From contig JAFGON010000093.1 of NCBI GenBank assembly GCA_016926475.1, positions 1 to 40,903 of the forward strand: a stretch of DNA of 40,903 bases. The letters run 5' to 3'. The translations under genes were made by a program, and so were the position numbers. Positions 27,052 through 35,154 of this stretch are shown here, in pieces. The first letter of the stretch is position 1. Each line of letters begins with the position of its first letter. The DNA comes from a candidate division WOR-3 bacterium. GTDB taxonomy: Bacteria > SDB-A. The notes below the pieces were generated by a model that saw only the letters and a list, made by a program, of their open reading frames with translations, ran no database searches and had not been told where the DNA came from.

Positions 27052-27903
27052 ATGAATTTTGATTCCAATTTACAAAGAAACATCAGGATTATGAACAGCT
27101 TTGGCCCTGTCACCAAGGGATTCTTGTTTCTGTGCGTGATTGTTTTCATCGCGCAGATATTTCTTGGTCAGGAAGCCGGTTTGAATTTTTTGGCTCTCAA
27201 ATTCGGTCTTATTCCACTGAAAGTTTGGAAGAGTTTCGAGGTCTGGAGGCTGGCGACATACAACTTCATACACGGAGGTTTTTTCCACCTCTTTCTCAAC
27301 CTCTTTGTTTTTTGGATGTTTGGAACGGAGCTCGAAAACAGATGGGGCAGCTTTGAATTTTTAATATACATCGCCATTGGAGGGTTCGGCGCCGGTTTGC
27401 TTCATGTAGTAGTGAGTTACAAATCCCTGATACCCGTCATCGGATCTTCGGGGATTGTTTTCGCCCTCTTGTTGGCTTATGGACTGGAGTTTCCGAACAG
27501 AAAATTATACCTTTATTTCCTGTTTCCGATTAAGGCAAAATATTTAGCTCTTCTTCTCGGTGTTGTTGAGATTCTGATGATTTTCTCAGACAATTCCTCA
27601 AACATAGCCCATCTGGCTCATTTGGGGGGGATGGTCTTCGGGCTCGCTTATTTAAAGGTTTTCAAAAGACAAAAGCCTTCTTCCAGGCAGTCTTATTACA
27701 ACGTTCCTTACAGAGTATTCAACCAGGACGAAAAATCGATTAAGACGGGAGGACTCATAAAATTCTATGACGATGAGACAATCAAAAGAGAACTCGACAG
27801 GATACTCGAGAAGATAAATTACCAGGGAAAAGACTCTCTTACAGTAGAAGAAATAATGATTTTAAAGGAAGCGGGTAGGCGGTTCAACAGGAACTATTCC
27901 TGA
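27052..27903 (+). CDS. Rhomboid family intramembrane serine protease
   Basis: Six-helix intramembrane protease core. It has HGGFFHLFLNLFVFW (the conserved His and Asn), the catalytic Ser in VIGSSG (S133), and the catalytic His in IAHLAHLGG (H190). A soluble C-terminal tail of about 75 residues contains a short helical segment. The ATG at 27052 is chosen, two bases after the recombinase stop; the longer frame to 26929 runs inside that gene. This gives 283 residues. The substrate is unknown. Confidence 0.92.
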   Translation: MNFDSNLQRNIRIMNSFGPVTKGFLFLCVIVFIAQIFLGQEAGLNFLALKFGLIPLKVWKSFEVWRLATYNFIHGGFFHLFLNLFVFWMFGTELENRWGSFEFLIYIAIGGFGAGLLHVVVSYKSLIPVIGSSGIVFALLLAYGLEFPNRKLYLYFLFPIKAKYLALLLGVVEILMIFSDNSSNIAHLAHLGGMVFGLAYLKVFKRQKPSSRQSYYNVPYRVFNQDEKSIKTGGLIKFYDDETIKRELDRILEKINYQGKDSLTVEEIMILKEAGRRFNRNYS

Positions 27904-27907
27904 AAAA

Positions 27908-28903
27908 GTGAGGCAAGAAATAAGCGACGTAGAAACATTGAGAGGCTTGTCAGAAGCATATCTAAAACTCAAAAAGATGGTCGATGAAATTGTCATTGGC
28001 CAGTCCCGGATGACAGACGTCATAATATATTCGCTTTTCTGCGGAGGGAATACCCTGATAACGGGTGTTCCGGGCCTGGGCAAAACATTGACAGTTCATA
28101 CTATAGCGGCTCTTCTCGATCTCGATTTCAGGAGGATTCAATTCACCCCGGATTTGATGCCGTCCGATATAACAGGATCGGATGTTTTGGAAGAGGATGC
28201 CTTGACGGGGAAAAGGGAATTCAGGTTCATAAAAGGGCCGGTGTTCGCGAACATAATTTTAGCCGATGAAATCAACAGAACTCCTCCTAAAACTCAGGCG
28301 GCTCTTCTCGAGGCGATGCAGGAAAGACAGGTGACCGCTTCCGGAAAGACATTCAAACTGTCGGAGCCTTTTTTCGTAATGGCGACTCAAAACCCTATTG
28401 AGCAGGAAGGCACATACCCTCTTCCTGAGGCCGAACTCGACAGGTTTATGTTCAGCTATAACATGGATTATCCAACTTCAGCGGATGAAGCGAGGATAAC
28501 ACTTGAAACTACAGCCGAGAGAAAAATCAAAATTACCCCCATACTCGGAAAGCAAGATCTTGAGAAGTTCAAAAAGCTTATTGAAAGAATACCTGTTTCT
28601 TCGGATTTGATAAACAAGGCGGTTGAAGTCACCGGGTTGACTCGGCCAAAAAATTCGCGCCTGGATTGGGTTAAAAAATATATACTTTGGGGAGCCGGTA
28701 CAAGGGCATGTCAAAATCTCATTTTTGGCGCGAAAGCCAGGGCGGCTTGTGAAAACCGGCCGACGCCGGATGAGGAAGATCTCTTTTATTTTCTCGATTT
28801 CGTTTTACGCCACAGAATTGTCTTGAGCTTCGCGGCTGAAGCTGAACAAGTAACGCAGGAAGATATTTTGGGAATGTTGAAAAAAGAATTCAAACGGAGG
28901 TAG
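27908..28903 (+). CDS. MoxR-family AAA+ ATPase
   Basis: MoxR chaperone-like ATPase. Walker A GVPGLGKT is at 53-60, Walker B ILADEINR follows, then LLEAMQERQVT, sensor 1 ATQNPIEQEGTYPLPEAELDRF and a C-terminal lid. The 331 residues are normal. MoxR proteins usually pair with DUF58 and von Willebrand A proteins downstream; here the next gene is a DUF3108 protein, so the partner is missing or elsewhere. Start is GTG four bases after the rhomboid stop, with no obvious ribosome site. Confidence 0.93.
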   Translation: MRQEISDVETLRGLSEAYLKLKKMVDEIVIGQSRMTDVIIYSLFCGGNTLITGVPGLGKTLTVHTIAALLDLDFRRIQFTPDLMPSDITGSDVLEEDALTGKREFRFIKGPVFANIILADEINRTPPKTQAALLEAMQERQVTASGKTFKLSEPFFVMATQNPIEQEGTYPLPEAELDRFMFSYNMDYPTSADEARITLETTAERKIKITPILGKQDLEKFKKLIERIPVSSDLINKAVEVTGLTRPKNSRLDWVKKYILWGAGTRACQNLIFGAKARAACENRPTPDEEDLFYFLDFVLRHRIVLSFAAEAEQVTQEDILGMLKKEFKRR

Positions 28904-28905
28904 AA

Positions 28906-29622
28906 GTGAAAAATATAGTTTTTACTGCATTGATATTTTTTTCAGGAGTCATGAGAGCTGAAGTCCCATGGTCTGTCGGTGAAAACCTGAGATTTTCGGT
29001 TCAATACGGAGCTGTTACGGCAGGTGAAGCTGTCATGGAAGTTCAAGGCTATGAAACAATCTCGGGAAAACAAACTTATAAATTCGTCAGTTATCTCAGG
29101 ACCAACGATTATTTTTCGAAAATTTTCAGGATTGAAGATACTTATCACAGCTATATGGATATAGATCTTCTGTCTTCTAGAAAATTCGTCAAGCACATAG
29201 AAGAAGGCTCCTATACCGCAGACAGGGAAATTCTGTTCATCCCGGAAATGAACGTTGCCATATACGACGATGAAAAGTTTACAATCGAATCGAACACCCA
29301 AGACCTGTTGTCTTGCATCTATTTCGCCAGAACTCTACCTCTGACAGTCGGAGAGAGATACCCGATAAACATACACGACTCAAAGAAGAACTTCTCCGGT
29401 TACATAGACGTCTTGCGTTCGGAAACAGTAAGTACTCCTCTTGGCGAATTTGATTGTGTCGTATCCAGAGCCACAGTGGAAGGAGCGACAATCTTCGCGA
29501 GCAGGGACGGGCTTGAAGTCTGGTACACGAACGACAAATGGCACATTCCGGTTCTGATCAGCCTGAAAATCATGATCGGCTCTATCCAGATGGTTCTCGT
29601 CGATGCAGACATGGGGAACTGA
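28906..29622 (+). CDS. DUF3108 domain protein, exported
   Basis: Signal peptide at about 1-18 (ends MRA), then a DUF3108 beta-rich domain: VGENLRFSVQYGAVTAGEAVMEV, the FRIEDTYHSYMD segment, and GEFDCVVSRATVEG...LEVWYTND. Proteins of this family are periplasmic and uncharacterised; a lipid or hydrophobic-ligand binding role has been suggested on structural grounds. GTG start follows a GGAGG site. The stop overlaps the ManC start as TGATG. Confidence 0.85.
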   Translation: MKNIVFTALIFFSGVMRAEVPWSVGENLRFSVQYGAVTAGEAVMEVQGYETISGKQTYKFVSYLRTNDYFSKIFRIEDTYHSYMDIDLLSSRKFVKHIEEGSYTADREILFIPEMNVAIYDDEKFTIESNTQDLLSCIYFARTLPLTVGERYPINIHDSKKNFSGYIDVLRSETVSTPLGEFDCVVSRATVEGATIFASRDGLEVWYTNDKWHIPVLISLKIMIGSIQMVLVDADMGN

Positions 29623-30665
29623 TGACAGATTGTTTTACTTCGATAATCATCGCGGGGGGGAAAGGCGAACGTTTCTGGCCTCTGAGCACACCTGAAAGAC
29701 CGAAACAATTTATATCTATCTGGAATGACCGAAAAGAGAGCATGCTCGACTTCACATACAGAAGACTTGAACAGTTTTCTCCGGGAAACACGTGGATACT
29801 GACCACGCGTCTGCTGGAAACCACACTCGATTCGGCTGGTTATGAAAAGAGTAAATTGATGTTTGAACCCTTCGGAAGGAACACTGCTATGGCGGTCGCA
29901 TACGCTTCGGTGATGTTTGAAGATTCTATTTTGGGTGTTTTTCCGGCGGATCATGTCATTGAGGGAAACGACGGATTTTTTCGATCGTTGGAAAGAGCAG
30001 TTGATTTGGCTAAAAACGGAGAAATAGTCATATTCGGAATGGAGCCGAACAGACCGGACACTGGTTATGGATACATTGAGATTGGGGAGAAGACCGGTAT
30101 CATCTCTCACCGTGTTTCATCCTTCAAAGAAAAACCGGACGTTAAAACCGCTGAACAATACCTTGAAAAAAGGGGCTACCTCTGGAACGGGGGAATGTTT
30201 GTGTTCAATTCAAGTGTAATGCTCGAATCTTTTAGAAAAAATGCCCCTCAATTTGAAAAATCGCTTTCTTTGCTCAAAGAATTCAAGACGGCAAAAGATG
30301 ATTGTTTGCTCGAAGAGGCTTACGCTGAAGCCCCTTCTCTGCCTATAGACATTGCCATAATAGAAAAAGCTAAAAACGTTCAATGCGTTACCTGCGATTT
30401 TTTCTGGGACGACGTAGGATCTTGGCTTGCGTTGAAAAGGCTAAAAAAGTCTGACTCAAACGGAAATGTCATAATAGGGAAAGTGTCCGTCAGAGACGTC
30501 AGAAATTCCATACTGCTTGCAGAAGACTCTCTGATAGCCATGGGCTTGGCAAACACGGTAGTCATACAGGGAAAATCAGGAACTTTGGTTTCGAGTATTG
30601 AAAACATAAATGATTTGAAAATGTCGGTCGGAAATCTTAATGAAGATACTTCTGGCGACAAATAA
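29622..30665 (+). CDS. manC: Mannose-1-phosphate guanylyltransferase (GDP-mannose pyrophosphorylase)
   Basis: Makes GDP-mannose from mannose 1-phosphate and GTP for glycan and capsule synthesis. The nucleotide motif is IIIAGGKGERFWPLS, followed by PKQF, FEPFGRNTAMAV, VFPADH, FKEKP and LWNGGMFVF. The 347 residues match the short form without the C-terminal isomerase domain. The ATG at 29622 overlaps the previous stop; the extension back to 29538 lies inside that gene. ManB and GMD are not in the window. Confidence 0.92.
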   Translation: MTDCFTSIIIAGGKGERFWPLSTPERPKQFISIWNDRKESMLDFTYRRLEQFSPGNTWILTTRLLETTLDSAGYEKSKLMFEPFGRNTAMAVAYASVMFEDSILGVFPADHVIEGNDGFFRSLERAVDLAKNGEIVIFGMEPNRPDTGYGYIEIGEKTGIISHRVSSFKEKPDVKTAEQYLEKRGYLWNGGMFVFNSSVMLESFRKNAPQFEKSLSLLKEFKTAKDDCLLEEAYAEAPSLPIDIAIIEKAKNVQCVTCDFFWDDVGSWLALKRLKKSDSNGNVIIGKVSVRDVRNSILLAEDSLIAMGLANTVVIQGKSGTLVSSIENINDLKMSVGNLNEDTSGDK

Positions 30666-31248
30666 CCAAGACAAGAGAAAGGAAATCTCCGAAGTACTGT
30701 TTTCTTGCCCGGTTGAAATCGTCTTACCGGAGACTTGGAGAACAACCTCTTTACCAGATGTGATCGAAGACGGCAAGACATATGAGGAAAACTCATTGAA
30801 GAAAGCCAGATCATATTCTCTTTGGTCGGGTTTGAATTCTCTGGCAGACGACACGGGACTGGAGGTAGAAGCGCTAAAAGGAGAACCTGGAGTTTATTCG
30901 GCGAGATACGCAGGAGAGAACGCTTCTTACAAAGACAACATCGATCTCTTGCTCGAAAAATTAAAAGGCGAAGAAAACAGAATGGCAAAATTTGTCTGCG
31001 TTGTCTGCCTGTTTCTTGCAAACAGTGAAAATTATTTTTTCAGGGGGGAAATAAGAGGAAGAATTACTTATTCAACTCATGGTAATAAAGGTTTTGGATA
31101 CGACCCGATTTTTCTTCCCGAGGGACATGCAGAAACCTTTGCCCAAATGCCGCAAAAGCTAAAAAATTCCATCAGCCATAGAGCGCTGGCTTTGAAGGCA
31201 TTTTCAGATTGGCTAAAATCCTTTGACCTCAATTATATTGACAATTAA
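30640..31248 (+). CDS. rdgB: XTP/dITP pyrophosphatase RdgB (HAM1 family)
   Basis: House-cleaning enzyme that hydrolyses dITP, XTP and related non-canonical purine nucleotides to monophosphates. Motifs: ILLATNNQDKRKEI (phosphate-binding), LADDTGLEVEALKGEPGVYSARYAG (catalytic Asp pair), GFGYDPIFLP and SHRALALKAF. The 202 residues are normal. Its first 26 bases overlap the end of manC. Confidence 0.95.
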   Translation: MKILLATNNQDKRKEISEVLFSCPVEIVLPETWRTTSLPDVIEDGKTYEENSLKKARSYSLWSGLNSLADDTGLEVEALKGEPGVYSARYAGENASYKDNIDLLLEKLKGEENRMAKFVCVVCLFLANSENYFFRGEIRGRITYSTHGNKGFGYDPIFLPEGHAETFAQMPQKLKNSISHRALALKAFSDWLKSFDLNYIDN

Positions 31249-31251
31249 AAT
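31223..31251 (+). promoter_or_regulatory. Promoter of the tRNA-Pro gene
   Basis: TTGACC at 31223-31228, 17-bp spacer, TAAAAT at 31246-31251. The tRNA 5' end lies nine bases after the -10. The -35 is inside the end of rdgB. Confidence 0.6.
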
Positions 31252-31259
31252 AGTATTAT

Positions 31260-31332
31260 CGGGGTGTGGCGCAGCTGGAAGCGCACCTGCTTTGGGAGCA
31301 GGGGGTCGTTGGTTCAAATCCAATCACCCCGA
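31260..31332 (+). tRNA. tRNA-Pro (anticodon UGG)
   Basis: A full cloverleaf can be drawn: acceptor CGGGGTG/CACCCCG, D stem GCGC/GCGC, anticodon stem CCTGC/GCAGG with loop TTTGGGA (anticodon TGG at 31293-31295), variable loop GGGTC, and T stem GTTGG/CCAAT with loop TTCAAAT. The discriminator is A and CCA is not encoded. No integrase gene or duplicated tRNA end lies next to it. Confidence 0.95.
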
Positions 31333-31362
31333 TATATAACATTTTGAAGAATAGGAAAAAAG

Positions 31363-31767
31363 TTGAGAGCGAAACCCGTAATACCGATCGTTTTAGTTTT
31401 GATTTTTATTTCGGGTTTCATGATTGGTTTATCCCAAAAACCTTGGAATAATAGTTATAGCGAAATTTCCACTGGATCCCCGACATACGCGGAAGATTCA
31501 GTAGAGATGACGTTGGAAGAGGAAGATTCAGCACTGGTTTACGATTCTTACGCCCGTGAAACCTTGTTGGACACAACTCTTATTGAATCCCTGACTGTTG
31601 TAGAAGACACAACTTTTCAAGAACCTGAGGTTTCTGAGGTCATTATGGAAATTTCTGAAGAAGTTGAAGTATCCAATGTCGAGGTTTTACCTGAAACTAC
31701 TCCTGTTGTTTCAGCCACCGATACGCTATACGTCCCTATAGTCAATGATACTCTTGAAAGGTTTTAG
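31363..31767 (+). CDS. Small membrane-anchored acidic protein, unknown
   Basis: Not recognised. Residues about 5-22 form a hydrophobic anchor (IPIVLVLIFISGFMIGL); the remaining 110 residues are rich in Glu, Val, Ser and Thr, with few basic residues, and look extended and disordered. It starts at TTG 31 bases after the tRNA, with AGGAAAA upstream. Two bases separate it from the GH57 gene, so the two are co-transcribed, possibly with the tRNA. Confidence 0.6.
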   Translation: MRAKPVIPIVLVLIFISGFMIGLSQKPWNNSYSEISTGSPTYAEDSVEMTLEEEDSALVYDSYARETLLDTTLIESLTVVEDTTFQEPEVSEVIMEISEEVEVSNVEVLPETTPVVSATDTLYVPIVNDTLERF

Positions 31768-31769
31768 CT

Positions 31770-33833
31770 TTGTCTAAATCTTATTTTCTTTTGGGTGTCC
31801 ATTGCCATCAGCCTGTAGGGAATTTCGATTTCGTCTTTGAAGAAAATTACCGAAAAGCGTATCTTCCATTTATTGAAATGTTAAGGGATTTCGAAAAAAT
31901 AAAAATCGCTGTCCATTATTCCGGCCCTCTTCTGGAATGGATCGAAGACAAACACCCGGAATTTTTAGAAATTTTAAAATCACTCCTGGAAAAAGAGAGG
32001 ATAGAACTCATTTCAGGCGGCTTTTATGAGCCCATTTTACCTGCCATTCCTTACAAGGACGCCATTGGGCAGATAAGCTACATGAGCAGCTGGTTGCAAA
32101 AGAGGTTTGGTATAACTCCCAGAGGGCTGTGGCTTCCAGAGAGAGCGTGGGAACCGCATCTGCCTTCGTTGCTTAAAGACGCCGGTATTGATTTCACTTT
32201 TCTCGACGATTTTCATTTTTTAGGAGCCGGGGTGGCAAAAAGCAATTTGAGCTCTTACCATATTACTGAAGATCAAAATAAAAAAATTGCTGTGTTTCCG
32301 ATACTGAAAAGCTTGAGATACGCCGTACCTTTCAAATCTGCTGAGGAAACAATAGGTGTTGTCAAGTTCAAATCGGAAGGAAATGATGGCGATTCGTTGG
32401 CAGTGCTTTTCGACGACGGAGAGAAGTTCGGAACTTGGCCTGGAACCTTTCAACACGTGTATGAATTTGGATGGCTCGAAAATTTTTTCAGGGCTGTTTC
32501 TTCCGATGATGAAATTGAAATGATACTTCCGTCAGATGCTTTAAAAAAAATACCGCCCAACGGGCTGACATATTTTCCCGCTTCGTCCTACTTTGAACTT
32601 ACTCAATGGTGCTTGCCGACGAAAGCGAGAATCGCCGTTGAAAACCTTTATGAATCTTTGAGGGAAAGGGGGGAGTATGAATGTTACGAGGGTCTTGTCA
32701 GAGGAGGCTTCTGGAGGAATTATCTCTCAAAGTACCCTGAAGCGAACCACCTGAACAAAAGGGTGGCGGCTTTGTCCGAATTGGTTGACGCGAAAGACAT
32801 TAGCTTGGATGAAAAGAAAATACTGATCTGGAAATCTCAGTGTAATTGCGCATACTGGCATGGAATTTTCGGAGGCATATACCTTCCTCATTTGCGTGAG
32901 AGCCTATACAGGAATTTACTGGCGGCGGAAAATAAATATTTGTCTGAAGTTAAAGGCGATTCCGGTTGGTCCGAAATCTCATACTTGGATTTGGATTGCG
33001 ACCAGATAGACGAATTGGTTTATCAGGATTCGCTTCTGACAGTTGTCGTGAACCCTCAAAAAGGCGGAATGATCACTGAGCTCAGCGACAAAGAAAAACT
33101 TTTTAATTTCGCAAACTGCCTTGCAAGACGCGAAGAATCTTACCACAGTCTCCTGAAGAACGTTTCATCTGAATCTTCCGAAAACGTCGCCACCATTCAC
33201 GACAAATACTCGGTAAAAGACAAGAACGTTCTCGACTTTCTTTTTTACGACACTGATTCTCTGGGAGTCTTTTTTGAAATCATTTCGCATCAGGAACAGT
33301 CCGAAGATATATTCAGATCGGATTTGATTTTTGACAGCAGAAAAGTTAAAAGAGATTTCAACGTATTAAAAAAGGCCGAAGCATGGGAACTGGATTTCGT
33401 CACTGACAAGAATATACTTTTTAACTTAAAAAATAAAAAAATAATATTTTCAAATTCAAAAAAAATTGTTTCTGAATACCACCTTGAAAATTTCACGGAC
33501 CACTGCTTGTATTTCAGGTGCATAATGTGCCTGTTGTGCCCAGAACCTTTCAGCGACAGGAGGTATTTTTCTTTCCCTGGCGACGATGAAAAATATTACC
33601 CCGGCAAACAGAACCAAAAAGCCGGTTTTGGACTGAAATACACGGACGAAGTCGTAGGATCGGTTTTGTTTTTTTCATCCGCGCTTTCTATGGATTGGTC
33701 TTATTTTCCTGCTTATTCGGTGAATCTGAGCGAAGAAGGTTTTGAAAAAAATCTTCAGTCAGTTATTGTTTCCGCTGGAAAATGGTTTTGTCCAGACAGA
33801 AATGAAAACCTGGAAATTGAAATAAAATTATAA
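31770..33833 (+). CDS. GH57 4-alpha-glucanotransferase / alpha-amylase
   Basis: Family 57 glycoside hydrolase acting on alpha-1,4-glucans (glycogen or maltodextrin). The N-terminal barrel starts GVHCHQPVGNF; the nucleophile Glu is E124 in LWLPERAWEP, and the general acid Asp is in FDDGEKFG (215/216). The C-terminal half is beta-rich, as in the Thermococcus litoralis enzyme, and the length (687) is close to that enzyme. No signal peptide is seen, so it is intracellular. The TTG start has only AAAGG nearby. Transferase over hydrolase is favoured by overall likeness; a biochemical test would settle it. Confidence 0.88.
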   Translation: MSKSYFLLGVHCHQPVGNFDFVFEENYRKAYLPFIEMLRDFEKIKIAVHYSGPLLEWIEDKHPEFLEILKSLLEKERIELISGGFYEPILPAIPYKDAIGQISYMSSWLQKRFGITPRGLWLPERAWEPHLPSLLKDAGIDFTFLDDFHFLGAGVAKSNLSSYHITEDQNKKIAVFPILKSLRYAVPFKSAEETIGVVKFKSEGNDGDSLAVLFDDGEKFGTWPGTFQHVYEFGWLENFFRAVSSDDEIEMILPSDALKKIPPNGLTYFPASSYFELTQWCLPTKARIAVENLYESLRERGEYECYEGLVRGGFWRNYLSKYPEANHLNKRVAALSELVDAKDISLDEKKILIWKSQCNCAYWHGIFGGIYLPHLRESLYRNLLAAENKYLSEVKGDSGWSEISYLDLDCDQIDELVYQDSLLTVVVNPQKGGMITELSDKEKLFNFANCLARREESYHSLLKNVSSESSENVATIHDKYSVKDKNVLDFLFYDTDSLGVFFEIISHQEQSEDIFRSDLIFDSRKVKRDFNVLKKAEAWELDFVTDKNILFNLKNKKIIFSNSKKIVSEYHLENFTDHCLYFRCIMCLLCPEPFSDRRYFSFPGDDEKYYPGKQNQKAGFGLKYTDEVVGSVLFFSSALSMDWSYFPAYSVNLSEEGFEKNLQSVIVSAGKWFCPDRNENLEIEIKL

Positions 33834-33846
33834 ATCGGGAGGATAT

Positions 33847-34611
33847 ATGGAAAACGAAGACATAGGATCAATATACACCGTCCTCAAATACGGCTCAGAC
33901 AAAGAAAAAAAATCCGTGTACATTAAGTTTGGCACTGACGAAAAACTAATTGATGAGTTTCTCAAGAACGCCAGGAGTTCTGATTATCTCGACAGGATAG
34001 CTATTGCCAAAGCCGCGGCGTACGTCCAGTCGAAAAAATTCCTCGGACCTGTCATGGGCTTTTTAAGCGATGAAAACAAATATGTAAGACAAGCCGCCTG
34101 CGACGCCTTGGGTGAGATGGGATACAAAGAAGCCATACCTTATCTCACAAAAGAAATGTATTCCGACGATTCTTTTATCGTCTGGACAAGAGCCGCGGTC
34201 GCTCTCTACAAACTCGGTGAAGAAAAAGGCGTAAAAATGCTTTTGGAGAATTTCAATTTCGGCGAACCCATGAAAACAGAACCGGCAGTTCAAGAAGCGC
34301 TGAATGAGTTGAAAATAGACCCTTTTTCCAAGAAGAATAAAAAGAAAAAATGTTTTGTCGTCACAGCTTGCGAAGGAGAGAATTCACCTGTCGTTGAGAG
34401 CCTTTCAATTTGGAGGGATTACACGCTGAGTAAAACTCTATATGGGTCATTATTGATATCCTTATACAATATTATGGGTCCGATCTTTGCAAAGATAATA
34501 GCTAAATCAGATGTCCTCAGATACGCGATAAGACATCTTCTGATTATGCCTGTATTTCATGTAGTATCGAAGTATTTAAACGATTATGACGATCGTTTTA
34601 AAGCATTCTGA
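33847..34611 (+). CDS. HEAT-repeat protein with C-terminal CFI-box-like domain
   Basis: Residues about 1-160 are helical HEAT/PBS-lyase-like repeats (YVRQAACDALGEMGYKEAIPYL is one unit). A Lys-rich linker (161-168) leads to a C-terminal domain beginning with C169: CFVVTACEGENSPVVESL, then an LRDYTL-like segment, a hydrophobic part and KSDVLRYAIRH. This follows the CFI-box pattern (CFIATAAYG...), where the Ala-Tyr-Gly part is changed to CEG. There is no signal peptide. The strong GGGAGG site precedes ATG 33847. Function is unknown. Confidence 0.75.
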   Translation: MENEDIGSIYTVLKYGSDKEKKSVYIKFGTDEKLIDEFLKNARSSDYLDRIAIAKAAAYVQSKKFLGPVMGFLSDENKYVRQAACDALGEMGYKEAIPYLTKEMYSDDSFIVWTRAAVALYKLGEEKGVKMLLENFNFGEPMKTEPAVQEALNELKIDPFSKKNKKKKCFVVTACEGENSPVVESLSIWRDYTLSKTLYGSLLISLYNIMGPIFAKIIAKSDVLRYAIRHLLIMPVFHVVSKYLNDYDDRFKAF

Positions 34612-34619
34612 GAGATGTA

Positions 34620-34645
34620 TTTGTTATATATGTATTTCTAACAAA
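34620..34645 (+). other. AT-rich hairpin after the HEAT/CFI gene
   Basis: TTTGTTA and TAACAAA form a perfect 7-bp stem with a 12-base loop, nine bases after the stop. There is no T-run, so it is at best a weak terminator or mRNA 3' end. The rest of 34612-34735 contains only the downstream promoter. Confidence 0.3.
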
Positions 34646-34677
34646 CTTTATTTGTATGCCTTTATGAATAATTATTA

Positions 34678-34705
34678 TTGACTTTTTTTCGAAAAATGAT
34701 ATAAA
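34678..34705 (+). promoter_or_regulatory. Promoter of the histone-H1-like gene
   Basis: TTGACT at 34678-34683, 16-bp spacer, TATAAA at 34700-34705. A second TATAAA lies at 34714. The leader carries GGAGG at 34726-34730, five bases before the ATG. Confidence 0.6.
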
Positions 34706-34735
34706 GAAAATAGTATAAATAAAATGGAGGCAACA

Positions 34736-34894
34736 ATGGCAGTGAAGAAAGCGACGACAGCGAAGAAGATGACGAAAAAGGCGGCAAAACCCGCGGCCAA
34801 GAAAACAGTGAAAAAACCCGCGGCTAAGAAAGCTACTACAAAAGCCAAACCAGCGGCAAAAAAGACAGCAAAAAAGAAAACTGTTAAAAAGTAA
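34736..34894 (+). CDS. Histone-H1-like Lys/Ala-rich nucleoid mini-protein
   Basis: A 52-residue protein with 22 Lys, 14 Ala, 8 Thr and 3 Pro and no acidic or aromatic residue. It carries three KPAAKK units (residues 18-23, 27-32, 38-43), the pattern of eukaryotic H1 tails and bacterial H1-like proteins such as those of Chlamydia and Bordetella. It should bind DNA non-specifically and compact it or regulate access; RNA binding is also possible. The start at 34736 follows GGAGG at five bases; an in-frame ATG at 34724 overlaps that site. It has its own promoter and a strong terminator, so it forms a monocistronic unit, likely well expressed. Confidence 0.8.
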   Translation: MAVKKATTAKKMTKKAAKPAAKKTVKKPAAKKATTKAKPAAKKTAKKKTVKK

Positions 34895-34912
34895 GAATTT
34901 TACCGAATGAAA

Positions 34913-34957
34913 TCAAACGGTTTTAGAAGTATTTGCTGGCTTTACTTGAACCGTTGA
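34913..34957 (+). other. Extended hairpin in the 3' UTR of the histone-like gene
   Basis: The arms ACGGTT and AACCGT pair, extended outward by TCA/TGA past one bulged A, and inward by AAGTA/TACTT after an internal loop. It lies between the stop codon and the terminator. It may stabilise the mRNA or be part of a small 3'-derived RNA. Confidence 0.4.
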
Positions 34958-34984
34958 TTGTTTTCTGAATTTGCTGCTATCTCT

Positions 34985-35014
34985 AAGGGGTTCTCCATCG
35001 GAGAACCCCTTTTT
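34985..35014 (+). terminator. Strong intrinsic terminator of the histone-like gene
   Basis: AAGGGGTTCTCC and GGAGAACCCCTT form a perfect 12-bp stem with the 3-base loop ATC, followed by TTTTT. It is the clearest Rho-independent terminator in the window. Confidence 0.9.
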
Positions 35015-35154
35015 GACATTATAATTCCTGCAGAAAATCTGCAGTTCTCCGTGGTTGAATAAAAAACAATCGAACTTCCGGAATCAATTTCTTTGTAGAC
35101 CGAGATAGTATAAAATTGAATCTGGCCTATGAATTCAGATAAACAGGGGAGTGT
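35015..35154 (+). other. Leader region of the beta-barrel gene
   Basis: Contains a short hairpin CTGCAGA-AAA-TCTGCAG at 35028-35044 with no T-run, and a TATAAA at 35109-35114 that is a candidate -10 without a convincing -35. GGGGAG lies just before the 35155 ATG. No small ORF of note was seen. Confidence 0.4.

Noticed and set aside
29400-30110. 236-codon minus-strand ORF across the DUF3108 and manC genes
   Set aside because: It lies opposite two well-supported genes and shows no family motif or ribosome site.
30380-31021. 213-codon minus-strand ORF across manC and rdgB
   Set aside because: Shadow of rdgB and manC; composition is unlike real proteins here.
31266-31451. ORF reading through the tRNA (MAQLEAHLLWEQG...)
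   Set aside because: It is the tRNA-Pro sequence read as protein, a well-known source of false genes.
35028-35044. CTGCAG hairpin as a second terminator
   Set aside because: No T-run follows and the stem is short.
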